Assembly (NCBI GenBank): GCA_023261915.1 | Contig: JALRFT010000234.1 | Location: 1-5,022, forward strand | Reading direction: 5' to 3' | DNA length: 5,022 nucleotides | Origin: Acidimicrobiales bacterium | Lineage (GTDB): Bacteria; Actinomycetota; Acidimicrobiia; Acidimicrobiales; Acidimicrobilacustridaceae | Part shown: one piece after another, positions 1 through 5,022 of the stretch | Numbering within the stretch: the first letter of the stretch is position 1 | Layout: every line of letters starts with the position of its first letter | Translations under genes and position numbers: made by a program | Notes under the pieces: generated by a model | Told to the model about the DNA's origin: nothing | Database searches by the model: none | What the model saw: the letters and a program-made list of their open reading frames with translations, nothing else

Positions 1-71
1 GTGGTTCCCCCCAGATGTGTCATGGGCCACACGTTACTCACGTCCAGTGAGAGGGTGTACCTCGCCCGAGG
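1..71. other. Short non-coding stretch downstream of gatD
   Basis: No gene is supported here. An open frame on the plus strand starts at base 1 and runs into the antisense of gatD, but its product resembles nothing known and looks like a shadow of gatD. Reading on the minus strand, the stretch holds two small hairpins just after the gatD stop (separate entry). Whatever lies beyond base 1 is outside the window, so I cannot say whether the operon continues. Confidence 0.5.
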
Positions 72-72
72 T
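37..72 (-). terminator. Two weak hairpins after gatD, possible terminator
   Basis: Bases 59-63 (ACCTC) pair with 68-72 (GAGGT) around a four-base loop, touching the gatD stop codon at 72-74. Bases 37-41 (CTCAC) pair with 47-51 (GTGAG) around a five-base loop. Both stems are only five pairs and neither is followed by a T-run on the minus strand, so this is not a classical intrinsic terminator. Actinobacterial terminators often lack a U-tract, so a role in ending the mpaB-like/murT/gatD transcript is possible but weak. Confidence 0.2.
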
Positions 73-902
73 CAGTTCCGGCCCAGCAATCGATCTTTCC
101 ATGTGCGGTTCAGCACACCGTCAAGGTTTCCGGCCCGCACCGCGGCGAGGCGCTCACCTCGTAGCAAGGCGGCTTCCTCGTCGACGATTCGGTGATCAGG
201 GTCGAGATCGGGGAGGTCGCCCACCACCCAGCCCAACAGGAGGTCAGCGAGTCGGGGGTTGCGAGCGAGGGCGGGACCGTGCAGGTATGTGCCCACCACA
301 TGGCATCCGTCACCTGCCAACACGCCCTCGCTTCGTGATCCATCTGAGGTGATCCCCACTGATCCGTTGCCCACGCCGGCCTCGACAAGGCCGAGTGGCC
401 GGGCGTCGGGTCCGAGTTGCGTCCGACCGGCATGATTCTCAAAGCCGGTCAGCTCACCGATGTCGAGCGTGGCGGTTGTCGTGGTGAGCAACTCGCCGAC
501 GGCGCGGCGCTCACCGGTGCGCACCGTTGCGCAGTCGACGAGGCCGAGACCGCGCACCGGTTGTCCGTCGGGCCCAGGGAACTCGGTCCCGATCAGCTGC
601 ATACCGGCGCAAACGGCAAAGACCACGGACCCTGCAGCTGCCGCCCGACCCAGGACACCTTGGGTGGCCAACTGCCGGCACGCCTCCACCTGGGGCCCGT
701 CTTCCCCTCCCCCCAACACATAGATGTCAGCGGACTCGGGCACGGTGTCGTCGGCGCCGACACTGAGAACTTCGGCGTCGATACCCCGCCACCGCAGACG
801 CTGGGCGAGAATGGTGGCGTTCCCACCGTCGCCGTAGGTCCCGAGCAACTCGGGGTAGAGCAGCACGATACGTACGGCAGAGTCACGGGTAGTCGTGCTC
901 AC
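72..902 (-). CDS. gatD: Lipid II isoglutaminyl synthase, glutaminase subunit GatD
   Basis: A 276-residue class I glutamine amidotransferase of the CobB/CobQ-like type. GatD hydrolyses glutamine and passes ammonia to MurT, which amidates the alpha-carboxyl of D-glutamate in the lipid II stem peptide in the cytoplasm. Seen in the sequence: an N-terminal LLYPELLGTYGDGGN segment (14-28) typical of GatD; an oxyanion-side VLGGGEDGPQ turn (62-71); the nucleophile elbow FAVCAGMQ with Cys98; GFENHAGRT (153-161); and TYLHGP with the likely catalytic His208. About 50 residues after the core (from about 227) are charged and make it longer than the roughly 230-245 residues usual for the family. The GTG start at 900-902 overlaps the murT stop (GTGA) and follows a GAGGT Shine-Dalgarno (909-913) by six bases. 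Adjacency to murT separates it from cobyric acid synthase paralogues. Confidence 0.93.
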   Translation of the reverse strand: MSTTTRDSAVRIVLLYPELLGTYGDGGNATILAQRLRWRGIDAEVLSVGADDTVPESADIYVLGGGEDGPQVEACRQLATQGVLGRAAAAGSVVFAVCAGMQLIGTEFPGPDGQPVRGLGLVDCATVRTGERRAVGELLTTTTATLDIGELTGFENHAGRTQLGPDARPLGLVEAGVGNGSVGITSDGSRSEGVLAGDGCHVVGTYLHGPALARNPRLADLLLGWVVGDLPDLDPDHRIVDEEAALLRGERLAAVRAGNLDGVLNRTWKDRLLGRN

Positions 903-2218
903 TGGTCGACCTCGGCGATGTGGTCCTGCACGGCCGTGTAGTTGCCGATGACGTCGATGACCAGGTCAGCGGTGTTCCCACGGCGCTGTTGCACGGTCGC
1001 CACCGCTTCGGCCAGCGAGTTGGCACACGCGTGCTCGACCCCGGCGTAGCCGAGACGCACGGCGAGATCGTGTCGGCGTTCCCCTGACGCCACGACGAAC
1101 CGTCCGGCGAGTCGTTCGAAGGGCACGTCCCACAACCATGACGGATCACGACCGTCGGCAATGCGGGCGTTGATGGAGACGACTGCTGGGGTATCGCTGT
1201 CGTCGACCATCTCAAGCGCCTCCTGCCAGCCCGCCGGGTTCTTGGCCAACAGCAGTCGTACCGGCTGGCCGTTGACGGTCTCGGTTCGGTAGCGCCCGGC
1301 GATGTCGTCGACGCTGGCGAGCGCCGATACCGAGGTCTCGGCTCCGATCCCGAACCACCCTGCTGCGGCAGTGGCCATGGCGGCGTTGGCTCGATTGGCT
1401 CGACCGGGCAGGGCCAGGGGAAGGGGAATGTCTTCTCCCGACGAGGTGTGCAAAGTGTCGCCGTCCAACCACAGGTCGCAGGGCGGCCGGGCGAATCCGC
1501 ACGATGAACACGACCAACCTTGCGGTTCGCCGAACCGGATCCGTCCTCCGCACGCCGGGCACCCGGTGGCATCGAGCGTCCACCATGATCCCGTTCCGAC
1601 CCACGTGACGGCCCGGGCCCCGGGGCCGTCGAGGGCGCCGCTGGCCGCCCACGTCACGAGCGGATCATCGGCGTTGGCGACCACGGCCCGGGTTGGTGAG
1701 GTGGCCAGCGCCTCACGCCACAGTGAGGCAATGGCGCGCACCTCTTGGGTTCGGTCGAGTTGGTCACGGCTCAGATTCATGAGCACCACCACGGCTTCCC
1801 CGACCTGTCGGAGAATCTGGGGAAGCCACAATTCGTCGCACTCGAGTGAGGCGTTGGTGGCTGTCGGTTCGACGCCGAGGGCCACCACCATGCCGGCGTC
1901 CATGTTGGCGCCATCGGCGTTGGTCGCCACCGGCCCCCTCGTGGCGAGGGCGCGAGCCAGATAGTGGTTCGTCGTCGTCTTGCCGTTGGTGCCGCTGATC
2001 AGTGCGACGTTGCGTCCCGTCGTCAACTGGTGCAGGAGTTTGCGATGCACCAGCACGGCGAACTGACCACCGATGACGCTCCCCGATCCGAACCCGGTGC
2101 GCCTTGACAGACCGGAGATGGCGCCGGCCGTGCCGAGCACGGCCCGCGCCACAGGCCGGATGGAGGGAGGGGGTGGGTCGGCCCGACCGGGGAAGACCCC
2201 GGGGCCGTCGGGACTCAC
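899..2218 (-). CDS. murT: Lipid II isoglutaminyl synthase, Mur ligase-like subunit MurT
   Basis: A 439-residue ATP-dependent Mur-ligase-family protein that activates the D-Glu carboxyl of lipid II and accepts ammonia from GatD, giving D-isoglutamine. Seen: SGTNGKTTT P-loop (75-83) in the Mur ligase central domain; NLSRDQLDR further on; a Cys4 zinc-ribbon insertion with C220, C223, C237 and C240, characteristic of MurT; and a C-terminal DUF1727 region with IADGRDPSWLWD (353-364). An Asp in that last motif probably completes the GatD catalytic triad, as known for the staphylococcal enzyme; which Asp is my inference. The start chosen is the GTG at 2216-2218, which forms a GTGA overlap with the upstream stop and has a GAGCAGG about ten bases ahead. 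In-frame GTGs at 2152 and 2140 would give a more typical N-terminus but have a pyrimidine-rich region, not a Shine-Dalgarno, before them. The extra N-terminal 22 residues are proline-rich. Confidence 0.93.
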   Translation of the reverse strand: MSPDGPGVFPGRADPPPPSIRPVARAVLGTAGAISGLSRRTGFGSGSVIGGQFAVLVHRKLLHQLTTGRNVALISGTNGKTTTNHYLARALATRGPVATNADGANMDAGMVVALGVEPTATNASLECDELWLPQILRQVGEAVVVLMNLSRDQLDRTQEVRAIASLWREALATSPTRAVVANADDPLVTWAASGALDGPGARAVTWVGTGSWWTLDATGCPACGGRIRFGEPQGWSCSSCGFARPPCDLWLDGDTLHTSSGEDIPLPLALPGRANRANAAMATAAAGWFGIGAETSVSALASVDDIAGRYRTETVNGQPVRLLLAKNPAGWQEALEMVDDSDTPAVVSINARIADGRDPSWLWDVPFERLAGRFVVASGERRHDLAVRLGYAGVEHACANSLAEAVATVQQRRGNTADLVIDVIGNYTAVQDHIAEVDQ

Positions 2219-3159
2219 GAGGCGGCAGCCTGCTCGGGCGACGGGTGTCCCGCCATGACCCAGTCGAGGCCGCGCAACAAGGCGGTGGTGGCGGGCCGGA
2301 CTACGAGGGGGTCGGCACCGGGAGCAAGGGGCAGCCACAACTGGCGCCGCACCCACGACGGCAGGACACCGACGGCGGCCGAGGCGATCACGGCGTAGGT
2401 GGGTCGCACGGCGAGTGGGAGCGGCGGGAACATGAGCCAGCGGGCCGCGTCGCGAGCCTGCGCTCCGGCTCCGATCTCCGGTCGCATGTCACGGAAGTAC
2501 TGGCGCAGCGCTGCGACCGAGGTGGCCGCCGGTTCGCAGCCCAATACGTCGGCGAGGACCGACATCTCTGCGACGTACTGGTCAGCCTCGGCGTCGTTGA
2601 GTCGGCGGGTTCCATAGCGCTGGTAGGTGCGCAGGAAGGCGTCGACGAGGGCGTGGTGCACCCACAGCATCAGGTGCGGATCATTCGCCTCGTAGGGGTC
2701 GCCGTCGGGTGTCGTCCCCGTGACAGTGGTGTGGACCTTCTTGACCATGCGGACCATGGCCTCGGCTTCCTCGGTGGTGCCGAAGGTGGTCACCCCCACA
2801 TAGCTCGCTGTGCGGTTAAGTCGCCCCAGCGGATCGCTTCGATAGGCCGAGTGGTCGGCGACCCCGGCCATCACCCGGGGGTGCATCGTCTGGGTGAGCA
2901 GGGCGACGACACCCCCGACGAACATCGAGCTGTCCACGTGTACCCGCCAGGTCACACTGTCGGGCCCGAACAGGCCCGGGTCACCCTTGAGCGGCAGGGA
3001 GAGGTCCCGCACAGGAGCGTCCCCGGCGATCATGCGACGCATCCGCACGGCTAGTTCCCGCCGGGCTGACCCGACGGCGTCGCCGAGGGCGCCGGTAGCA
3101 AGGTCGAGACCCATGAGGGGAAGGCGGGTCAGATTGGGGAGTGCTGGTGGAGTGGCCAC
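2215..3159 (-). CDS. MpaB/DUF2236-family putative haem oxygenase
   Basis: A 314-residue protein of the oxygenase MpaB family (DUF2236), relatives of latex-clearing protein and fungal MpaB. Family members are haem b proteins that often oxidise lipophilic substrates; the substrate here cannot be read from sequence. Seen: KGDPGLFGPDSVTWRVH (58-74), QTMHPRVMAGVADHS (90-104), GRLNRTASYVGVTTFGTT (112-129), VKKVH with His143 (a candidate haem ligand by resemblance to latex-clearing protein), DPHLMLWVHHALVDAF (160-175), and LMFPPLPLAVRPTYAV near the C-terminus, all typical of the family. The frame stays open upstream to 3459, but that part is antisense to the riboswitch and looks non-coding. The GTG at 3157-3159 gives a normal family length, and a -10-like TATCGT lies six bases before it, suggesting a leaderless mRNA. 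It overlaps murT by four bases, an uncommon neighbour for cell-wall amidation genes. Confidence 0.85.
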   Translation of the reverse strand: MATPPALPNLTRLPLMGLDLATGALGDAVGSARRELAVRMRRMIAGDAPVRDLSLPLKGDPGLFGPDSVTWRVHVDSSMFVGGVVALLTQTMHPRVMAGVADHSAYRSDPLGRLNRTASYVGVTTFGTTEEAEAMVRMVKKVHTTVTGTTPDGDPYEANDPHLMLWVHHALVDAFLRTYQRYGTRRLNDAEADQYVAEMSVLADVLGCEPAATSVAALRQYFRDMRPEIGAGAQARDAARWLMFPPLPLAVRPTYAVIASAAVGVLPSWVRRQLWLPLAPGADPLVVRPATTALLRGLDWVMAGHPSPEQAAAS

Positions 3160-3165
3160 GGCCCC

Positions 3166-3171
3166 ACGATA
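3166..3171 (-). promoter_or_regulatory. Candidate -10 element, leaderless promoter of the mpaB-like/murT/gatD unit
   Basis: On the minus strand TATCGT (TAnnnT pattern) ends six bases before the GTG at 3159. Actinobacterial leaderless genes commonly place the -10 about this far from the start codon, so transcription would begin at or next to the GTG. No convincing -35 lies 16-19 bases upstream, and the GGGGCC touching the start is too close to act as a ribosome binding site. Both facts agree with a leaderless transcript but do not prove it. Confidence 0.4.
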
Positions 3172-3210
3172 CGCCGGTCCCCGTGGGCCACGGTGGTTGA
3201 CGTTGGTGTC

Positions 3211-3365
3211 GGCATGTGGTGAGGTGGGGGTCACATCACCAGGTGACGCTCGGGGGAAGCCGGATGAGCCGGCACTGTCCCGCAGCCGTGGGCCGGGAAT
3301 CTGATCCATGGATCGGGTTGTCGGCGAGTCGGAATGCCCGTCGCCACCCGGCTCCACTTCATGCC
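3211..3365 (+). promoter_or_regulatory. Cobalamin (vitamin B12) riboswitch aptamer
   Basis: The core matches the cobalamin riboswitch: GGGGGAAGCCGG (3252-3263), then CCGGC (3269-3273), ACTGTCCCGCAGCCGTG (3274-3290), and a B12-box-like GAGTCGGAATGCCCG (3326-3340). The stems can be built by eye (stem names are my assignment). P1 is 3221-3229 with 3352-3360, nine pairs including two G-U, possibly extended by GGCAT 3211-3215 with ATGCC 3361-3365. P2 is 3242-3248 with 3339-3345, seven pairs. A P4-like stem joins 3251-3255 and 3278-3282. P5 is 3259-3263 with 3269-3273. A P7/P8 arm pairs 3292-3306 with 3311-3325 apart from one G-G mismatch, capped by CATG. The aptamer is compact, about 155 nt. It lies upstream of an ECF transporter operon on the same strand, where B12 binding would be expected to lower expression. 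The L5 loop is shorter than usual. Borders are approximate. Confidence 0.88.
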
Positions 3366-3450
3366 GTCGAGGACTGCGGCCACGGAGCCCTGCCCCGGCG
3401 GGTCGTCCCGCCTGGCGCCGGGACCCGGGACCTGTCCGAGGGAGGGTTCC
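3366..3450 (+). promoter_or_regulatory. Riboswitch expression platform with competing GC-rich hairpins
   Basis: This joins the B12 aptamer to the GTG at 3451. A perfect six-pair hairpin, GGCGGG (3397-3402) with CCCGCC (3407-3412) and loop TCGT, is mutually exclusive with a seven-pair stem, CCCGGCG (3394-3400) with CGCCGGG (3416-3422). CCCT at 3388-3391 can pair with AGGG in the Shine-Dalgarno region. No T-run follows either hairpin, so control of translation initiation is more likely than termination. The switching mechanism is inference. Confidence 0.5.
3438..3446 (+). promoter_or_regulatory. Strong Shine-Dalgarno fixing the GTG start at 3451
   Basis: GAGGGAGGG ends four bases before the GTG at 3451-3453, with its GGAGG core at 3441-3445 five bases upstream. 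It is the best ribosome binding site in the window. It rules against the in-frame ATGs at 3334 and 3361, which lie in or at the edge of the riboswitch aptamer. It is also the likely element masked or released by the riboswitch. Confidence 0.75.
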
Positions 3451-4386
3451 GTGCCGCAAGTGTCAACCGCCCGACGAGGACTGGCCGGCGTTGTGACGTG
3501 TGCCTCCCAGGTCGTCGCGATGTTGGCCATTGTTGCCGGGGTGCTCGCCGTGCCCTCGATCGTTGACCCGCAGGGTTCGGTGCTGCCCGGTACGCCGTGT
3601 GCCGAAGCAGCACCGGCTGGTGACGGCATGCAGCGCGTGGCCGTGGCGGTGGACCCTGGAGTGCTCGGTGGAGGGGCCGGTTCGCTGTGTGTCGAAGTGC
3701 CTGTTGGCGCCTCAGGAGCTGATGTTCTCGTCGCCCGGGCCCAGACGCTCGGTCGTCCGGTGCCACGGTGGGCGTCGAACGGTCTGCTGTGTTCTCTCGA
3801 CGGGGTGCCAGCCACCGGGTGTGGTGAGCGCATCGACGGGGCCTACAACTACTGGGCCTACTTCCTTGGTGACGGAGGCTCGTGGCGCTACGCCGGAACC
3901 GGTCCGGCGTTGCGCCGTGCCAACCCTGCGCTCGTTGAGGGGTGGCACTTCGTGGCCGGCGCCGGGAATGCTTCGGACCCACCGCCGTCGCTCTCGGCGT
4001 CAGCTGCCGACATTTGTCCTCCAGCGCCTCCGGTGACCTCGCCCCCGACCACGACGGCGCTGGTCGCTCCCGCTGGTCAAGCCGGATTCGTCCCCACCGG
4101 CGGTTCCGCTGGTGCGGGGGCGCCTCCCGGAGCTGGAGGGTCCACCACAGTCCCCGCGGGCGGTGGTGGCGACACCGGCCAACCCGTCGGGGGAACCGGT
4201 GGTGCGGCTGATGAGGTGCGCGTGGCGTCGGCTGACCAGAACCTCCGTGACGCCCCGGCAGCTGTTGGGGTGCCGACTGAAGGAACTGAAGGGTCCTCGA
4301 TGCCGTGGGCGGTCGTCGTGATCGTTGGGGTTGTCGCCGCACTCGGGGTGTCGGGTGTGGCGCGTACGAGACGACGGGCGTTGTGA
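3451..4386 (+). CDS. SCO2322-family-like secreted, membrane-anchored protein (candidate corrinoid-binding)
   Basis: A 311-residue exported protein. An N-terminal signal or membrane segment (about 12-35) follows ARRG. The extracellular domain (about 59-190) carries cysteines C80, C114, C124 and C189 and the hallmark YNYWAYFLGDGGSWRYAGTGP (132-152) followed by VEGWHFVAG (162-170), which I recognise from the Streptomyces SCO2322 family. That pattern also recalls the DUF4430 fold, related to the C-terminal domain of transcobalamin/intrinsic factor; this second link is inference. A Pro/Gly/Thr-rich linker (about 190-280) leads to a C-terminal membrane helix (284-304) and a basic tail RTRRRAL, so the domain is probably displayed outside the membrane. 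No LPXTG motif is present. In Streptomyces this family sits beside ECF transporter genes, as here. The start is set by the strong Shine-Dalgarno. Expression is probably B12-repressed through the upstream riboswitch. Its ligand is not demonstrated. Confidence 0.8.
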   Translation: MPQVSTARRGLAGVVTCASQVVAMLAIVAGVLAVPSIVDPQGSVLPGTPCAEAAPAGDGMQRVAVAVDPGVLGGGAGSLCVEVPVGASGADVLVARAQTLGRPVPRWASNGLLCSLDGVPATGCGERIDGAYNYWAYFLGDGGSWRYAGTGPALRRANPALVEGWHFVAGAGNASDPPPSLSASAADICPPAPPVTSPPTTTALVAPAGQAGFVPTGGSAGAGAPPGAGGSTTVPAGGGGDTGQPVGGTGGAADEVRVASADQNLRDAPAAVGVPTEGTEGSSMPWAVVVIVGVVAALGVSGVARTRRRAL

Positions 4387-5022
4387 GCCTGACCGCTACA
4401 CCACGGTGGCGACGGACGCGCGCCGTGCATCCTCTGGCGTGGTGGTTGTGGAGTCTCGGCCTCGCCGCCGCGGCCATGCGCATGACGAACCCCCTGCTGT
4501 TGGCCCTTGTCATTGCGGTGGCCGGTTGGGTGGTCGCCGCCCGGCGCAGCGACGCCCCGTGGGGGCGGATCTTTTCGTTCGCTCTCCGCCTTGGTGTCTT
4601 CTTGGTGGTGATGCGGGTTCTGCTCGCGGTCGTGTTCGGTTTACGTGTCCCGGGCAAGGCGCTGTTCACCTTGCCGACCGTTGAGCTGCCCTCGTGGGCG
4701 GCGGGGGTCAACATTGGTGGGTCCGTCACCGTCGAGTTGTTGTTGAGTGCGGCGACCGAGGGGCTCCGCCTTGCCGCCATCGTCGCCTGCTTCGGGGCGG
4801 CGAGTTCACTGGCCAACCCGTACCGGCTGCTGCGCAGCCTCCCGGCCGTGCTCTACGAGCTGGGTGTGGCACTCACCGTGTCGCTGGCCATCGTGCCCAA
4901 CACGGTGTTGAGCGCCGGACGCGTCCGTGAAGCGCGACGCTTGCGTGGCCGCGCCGTGCGGGGTCTGCGGGGGTTGCGGGGCCTCGCCATGCCGGTGCTT
5001 GAGGGGGCACTCGAGCGTTCCG
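4383..5022 (+). CDS. Energy-coupling factor transporter transmembrane protein EcfT/CbiQ (partial, 3' end outside the window)
   Basis: 213 complete codons with no stop before the window ends. EcfT is the membrane scaffold of ECF-type importers, linking the substrate-binding S component to a pair of ABC ATPases. Seen: hydrophobic segments at about 17-32, 37-53, 64-86, 119-140 and 155-176; HPLAWWLW (16-23); MTNPLLLAL (34-42); the ASSLANPYRLLRSLP segment (140-154); and REARRLRGR (182-190), which matches the coupling motif around Ala-Arg that contacts the ATPases. The loop LPTVELPSWAAGVNIGG (97-113) is typical of the CbiQ proteins found beside SCO2322-family genes. The GTG start at 4383 overlaps the upstream TGA (GTGA). 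No clear Shine-Dalgarno precedes it, so translation is probably coupled. ATPase and S-component genes are expected downstream. Confidence 0.88.
   Translation, partial: MSLTATPRWRRTRAVHPLAWWLWSLGLAAAAMRMTNPLLLALVIAVAGWVVAARRSDAPWGRIFSFALRLGVFLVVMRVLLAVVFGLRVPGKALFTLPTVELPSWAAGVNIGGSVTVELLLSAATEGLRLAAIVACFGAASSLANPYRLLRSLPAVLYELGVALTVSLAIVPNTVLSAGRVREARRLRGRAVRGLRGLRGLAMPVLEGALERS

Noticed and set aside
1..30. GTGG...CCAC inverted repeat at the window edge
   Set aside because: Only four outer pairs with a long interrupted interior; not distinguishable from chance.
417..941. 174-residue plus-strand open frame antisense to gatD
   Set aside because: It lies opposite well-supported gatD coding sequence and has no recognisable motif.
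1302..1964. 220-residue plus-strand open frame antisense to murT
   Set aside because: Ser/Ala/Arg-rich shadow of the murT zinc-ribbon and central domain region; no motif.
2104..3054. 316-residue plus-strand open frame antisense to the mpaB-like gene
   Set aside because: Gly/His/Arg-rich, no domain, and opposite a gene with clear DUF2236 motifs.
3197..3225. TTGACG at 3197-3202 as a -35 box for the riboswitch transcript
   Set aside because: The hexamer 17 bases downstream (TGAGGT) is a poor -10, and the start would fall inside the 5' strand of P1. GATACG at 3168-3173 is better placed as a -10 but has only a weak -35, so no plus-strand promoter is called.
3334..3450. ATG at 3334 as start of the SCO2322-like gene
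   Set aside because: It would place coding sequence inside the aptamer and add 39 residues ahead of a clear signal segment. The GTG at 3451 has a strong Shine-Dalgarno.
3160..3459. N-terminal extension of the minus-strand mpaB-like frame up to the ATG at 3459
   Set aside because: It lies antisense to the B12 riboswitch and its expression platform, shows no family similarity, and has no Shine-Dalgarno before the ATGs at 3459 or 3309.
3359..4816. 485-residue minus-strand open frame
   Set aside because: It is antisense to the surface-protein and ecfT genes, Arg/Pro-rich low-complexity in character, and has no recognisable domain; a typical high-GC shadow frame.
4325..4930. Two plus-strand open frames (4325-4684 and 4694-4930)
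   Set aside because: They are out of frame with ecfT, whose translation over the same bases gives membrane helices and the EcfT coupling motif.

Overview
This window looks like chromosomal DNA of a high-GC actinobacterium. GTG starts dominate, codon third positions are G/C-rich, genes overlap by four bases, and a MurT/GatD pair is present. The style fits a deep-branching class such as Acidimicrobiia, but that placement is inference. There are two divergent transcription units, no RNA genes apart from a riboswitch, and no mobile element or CRISPR array.

Left unit (minus strand, read from 3159 down to 72): an MpaB/DUF2236-family putative haem oxygenase, then murT, then gatD. Both junctions are GTGA overlaps, in which the GTG start of the next gene shares bases with the TGA stop of the previous one, so the three genes are probably co-transcribed and translationally coupled. 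MurT and GatD together form the lipid II isoglutaminyl synthase, which amidates the D-glutamate of the peptidoglycan stem peptide. Bases 1-71 after gatD hold two weak hairpins and no supported gene.

Divergent gap (3160-3450): it contains a well-supported cobalamin (vitamin B12) riboswitch on the plus strand at about 3211-3365. Conserved core segments, a B12-box-like segment and several long-range stems can be paired by eye. It is followed by an 85-base GC-rich expression platform ending in a strong Shine-Dalgarno sequence. On the minus strand, a -10-like hexamer six bases before the GTG of the MpaB-like gene suggests a leaderless promoter.

Right unit (plus strand, 3451 to the end): a secreted, membrane-anchored protein resembling the Streptomyces SCO2322 family, with a region that may resemble the transcobalamin-type DUF4430 fold. 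It overlaps by GTGA a CbiQ/EcfT-type energy-coupling-factor transmembrane protein that runs off the window. The B12 riboswitch, surface protein and ECF transporter subunit together suggest a B12-repressed importer for cobalamin or a related corrinoid, with a surface protein that may capture the ligand. This is the most interesting system in the window.
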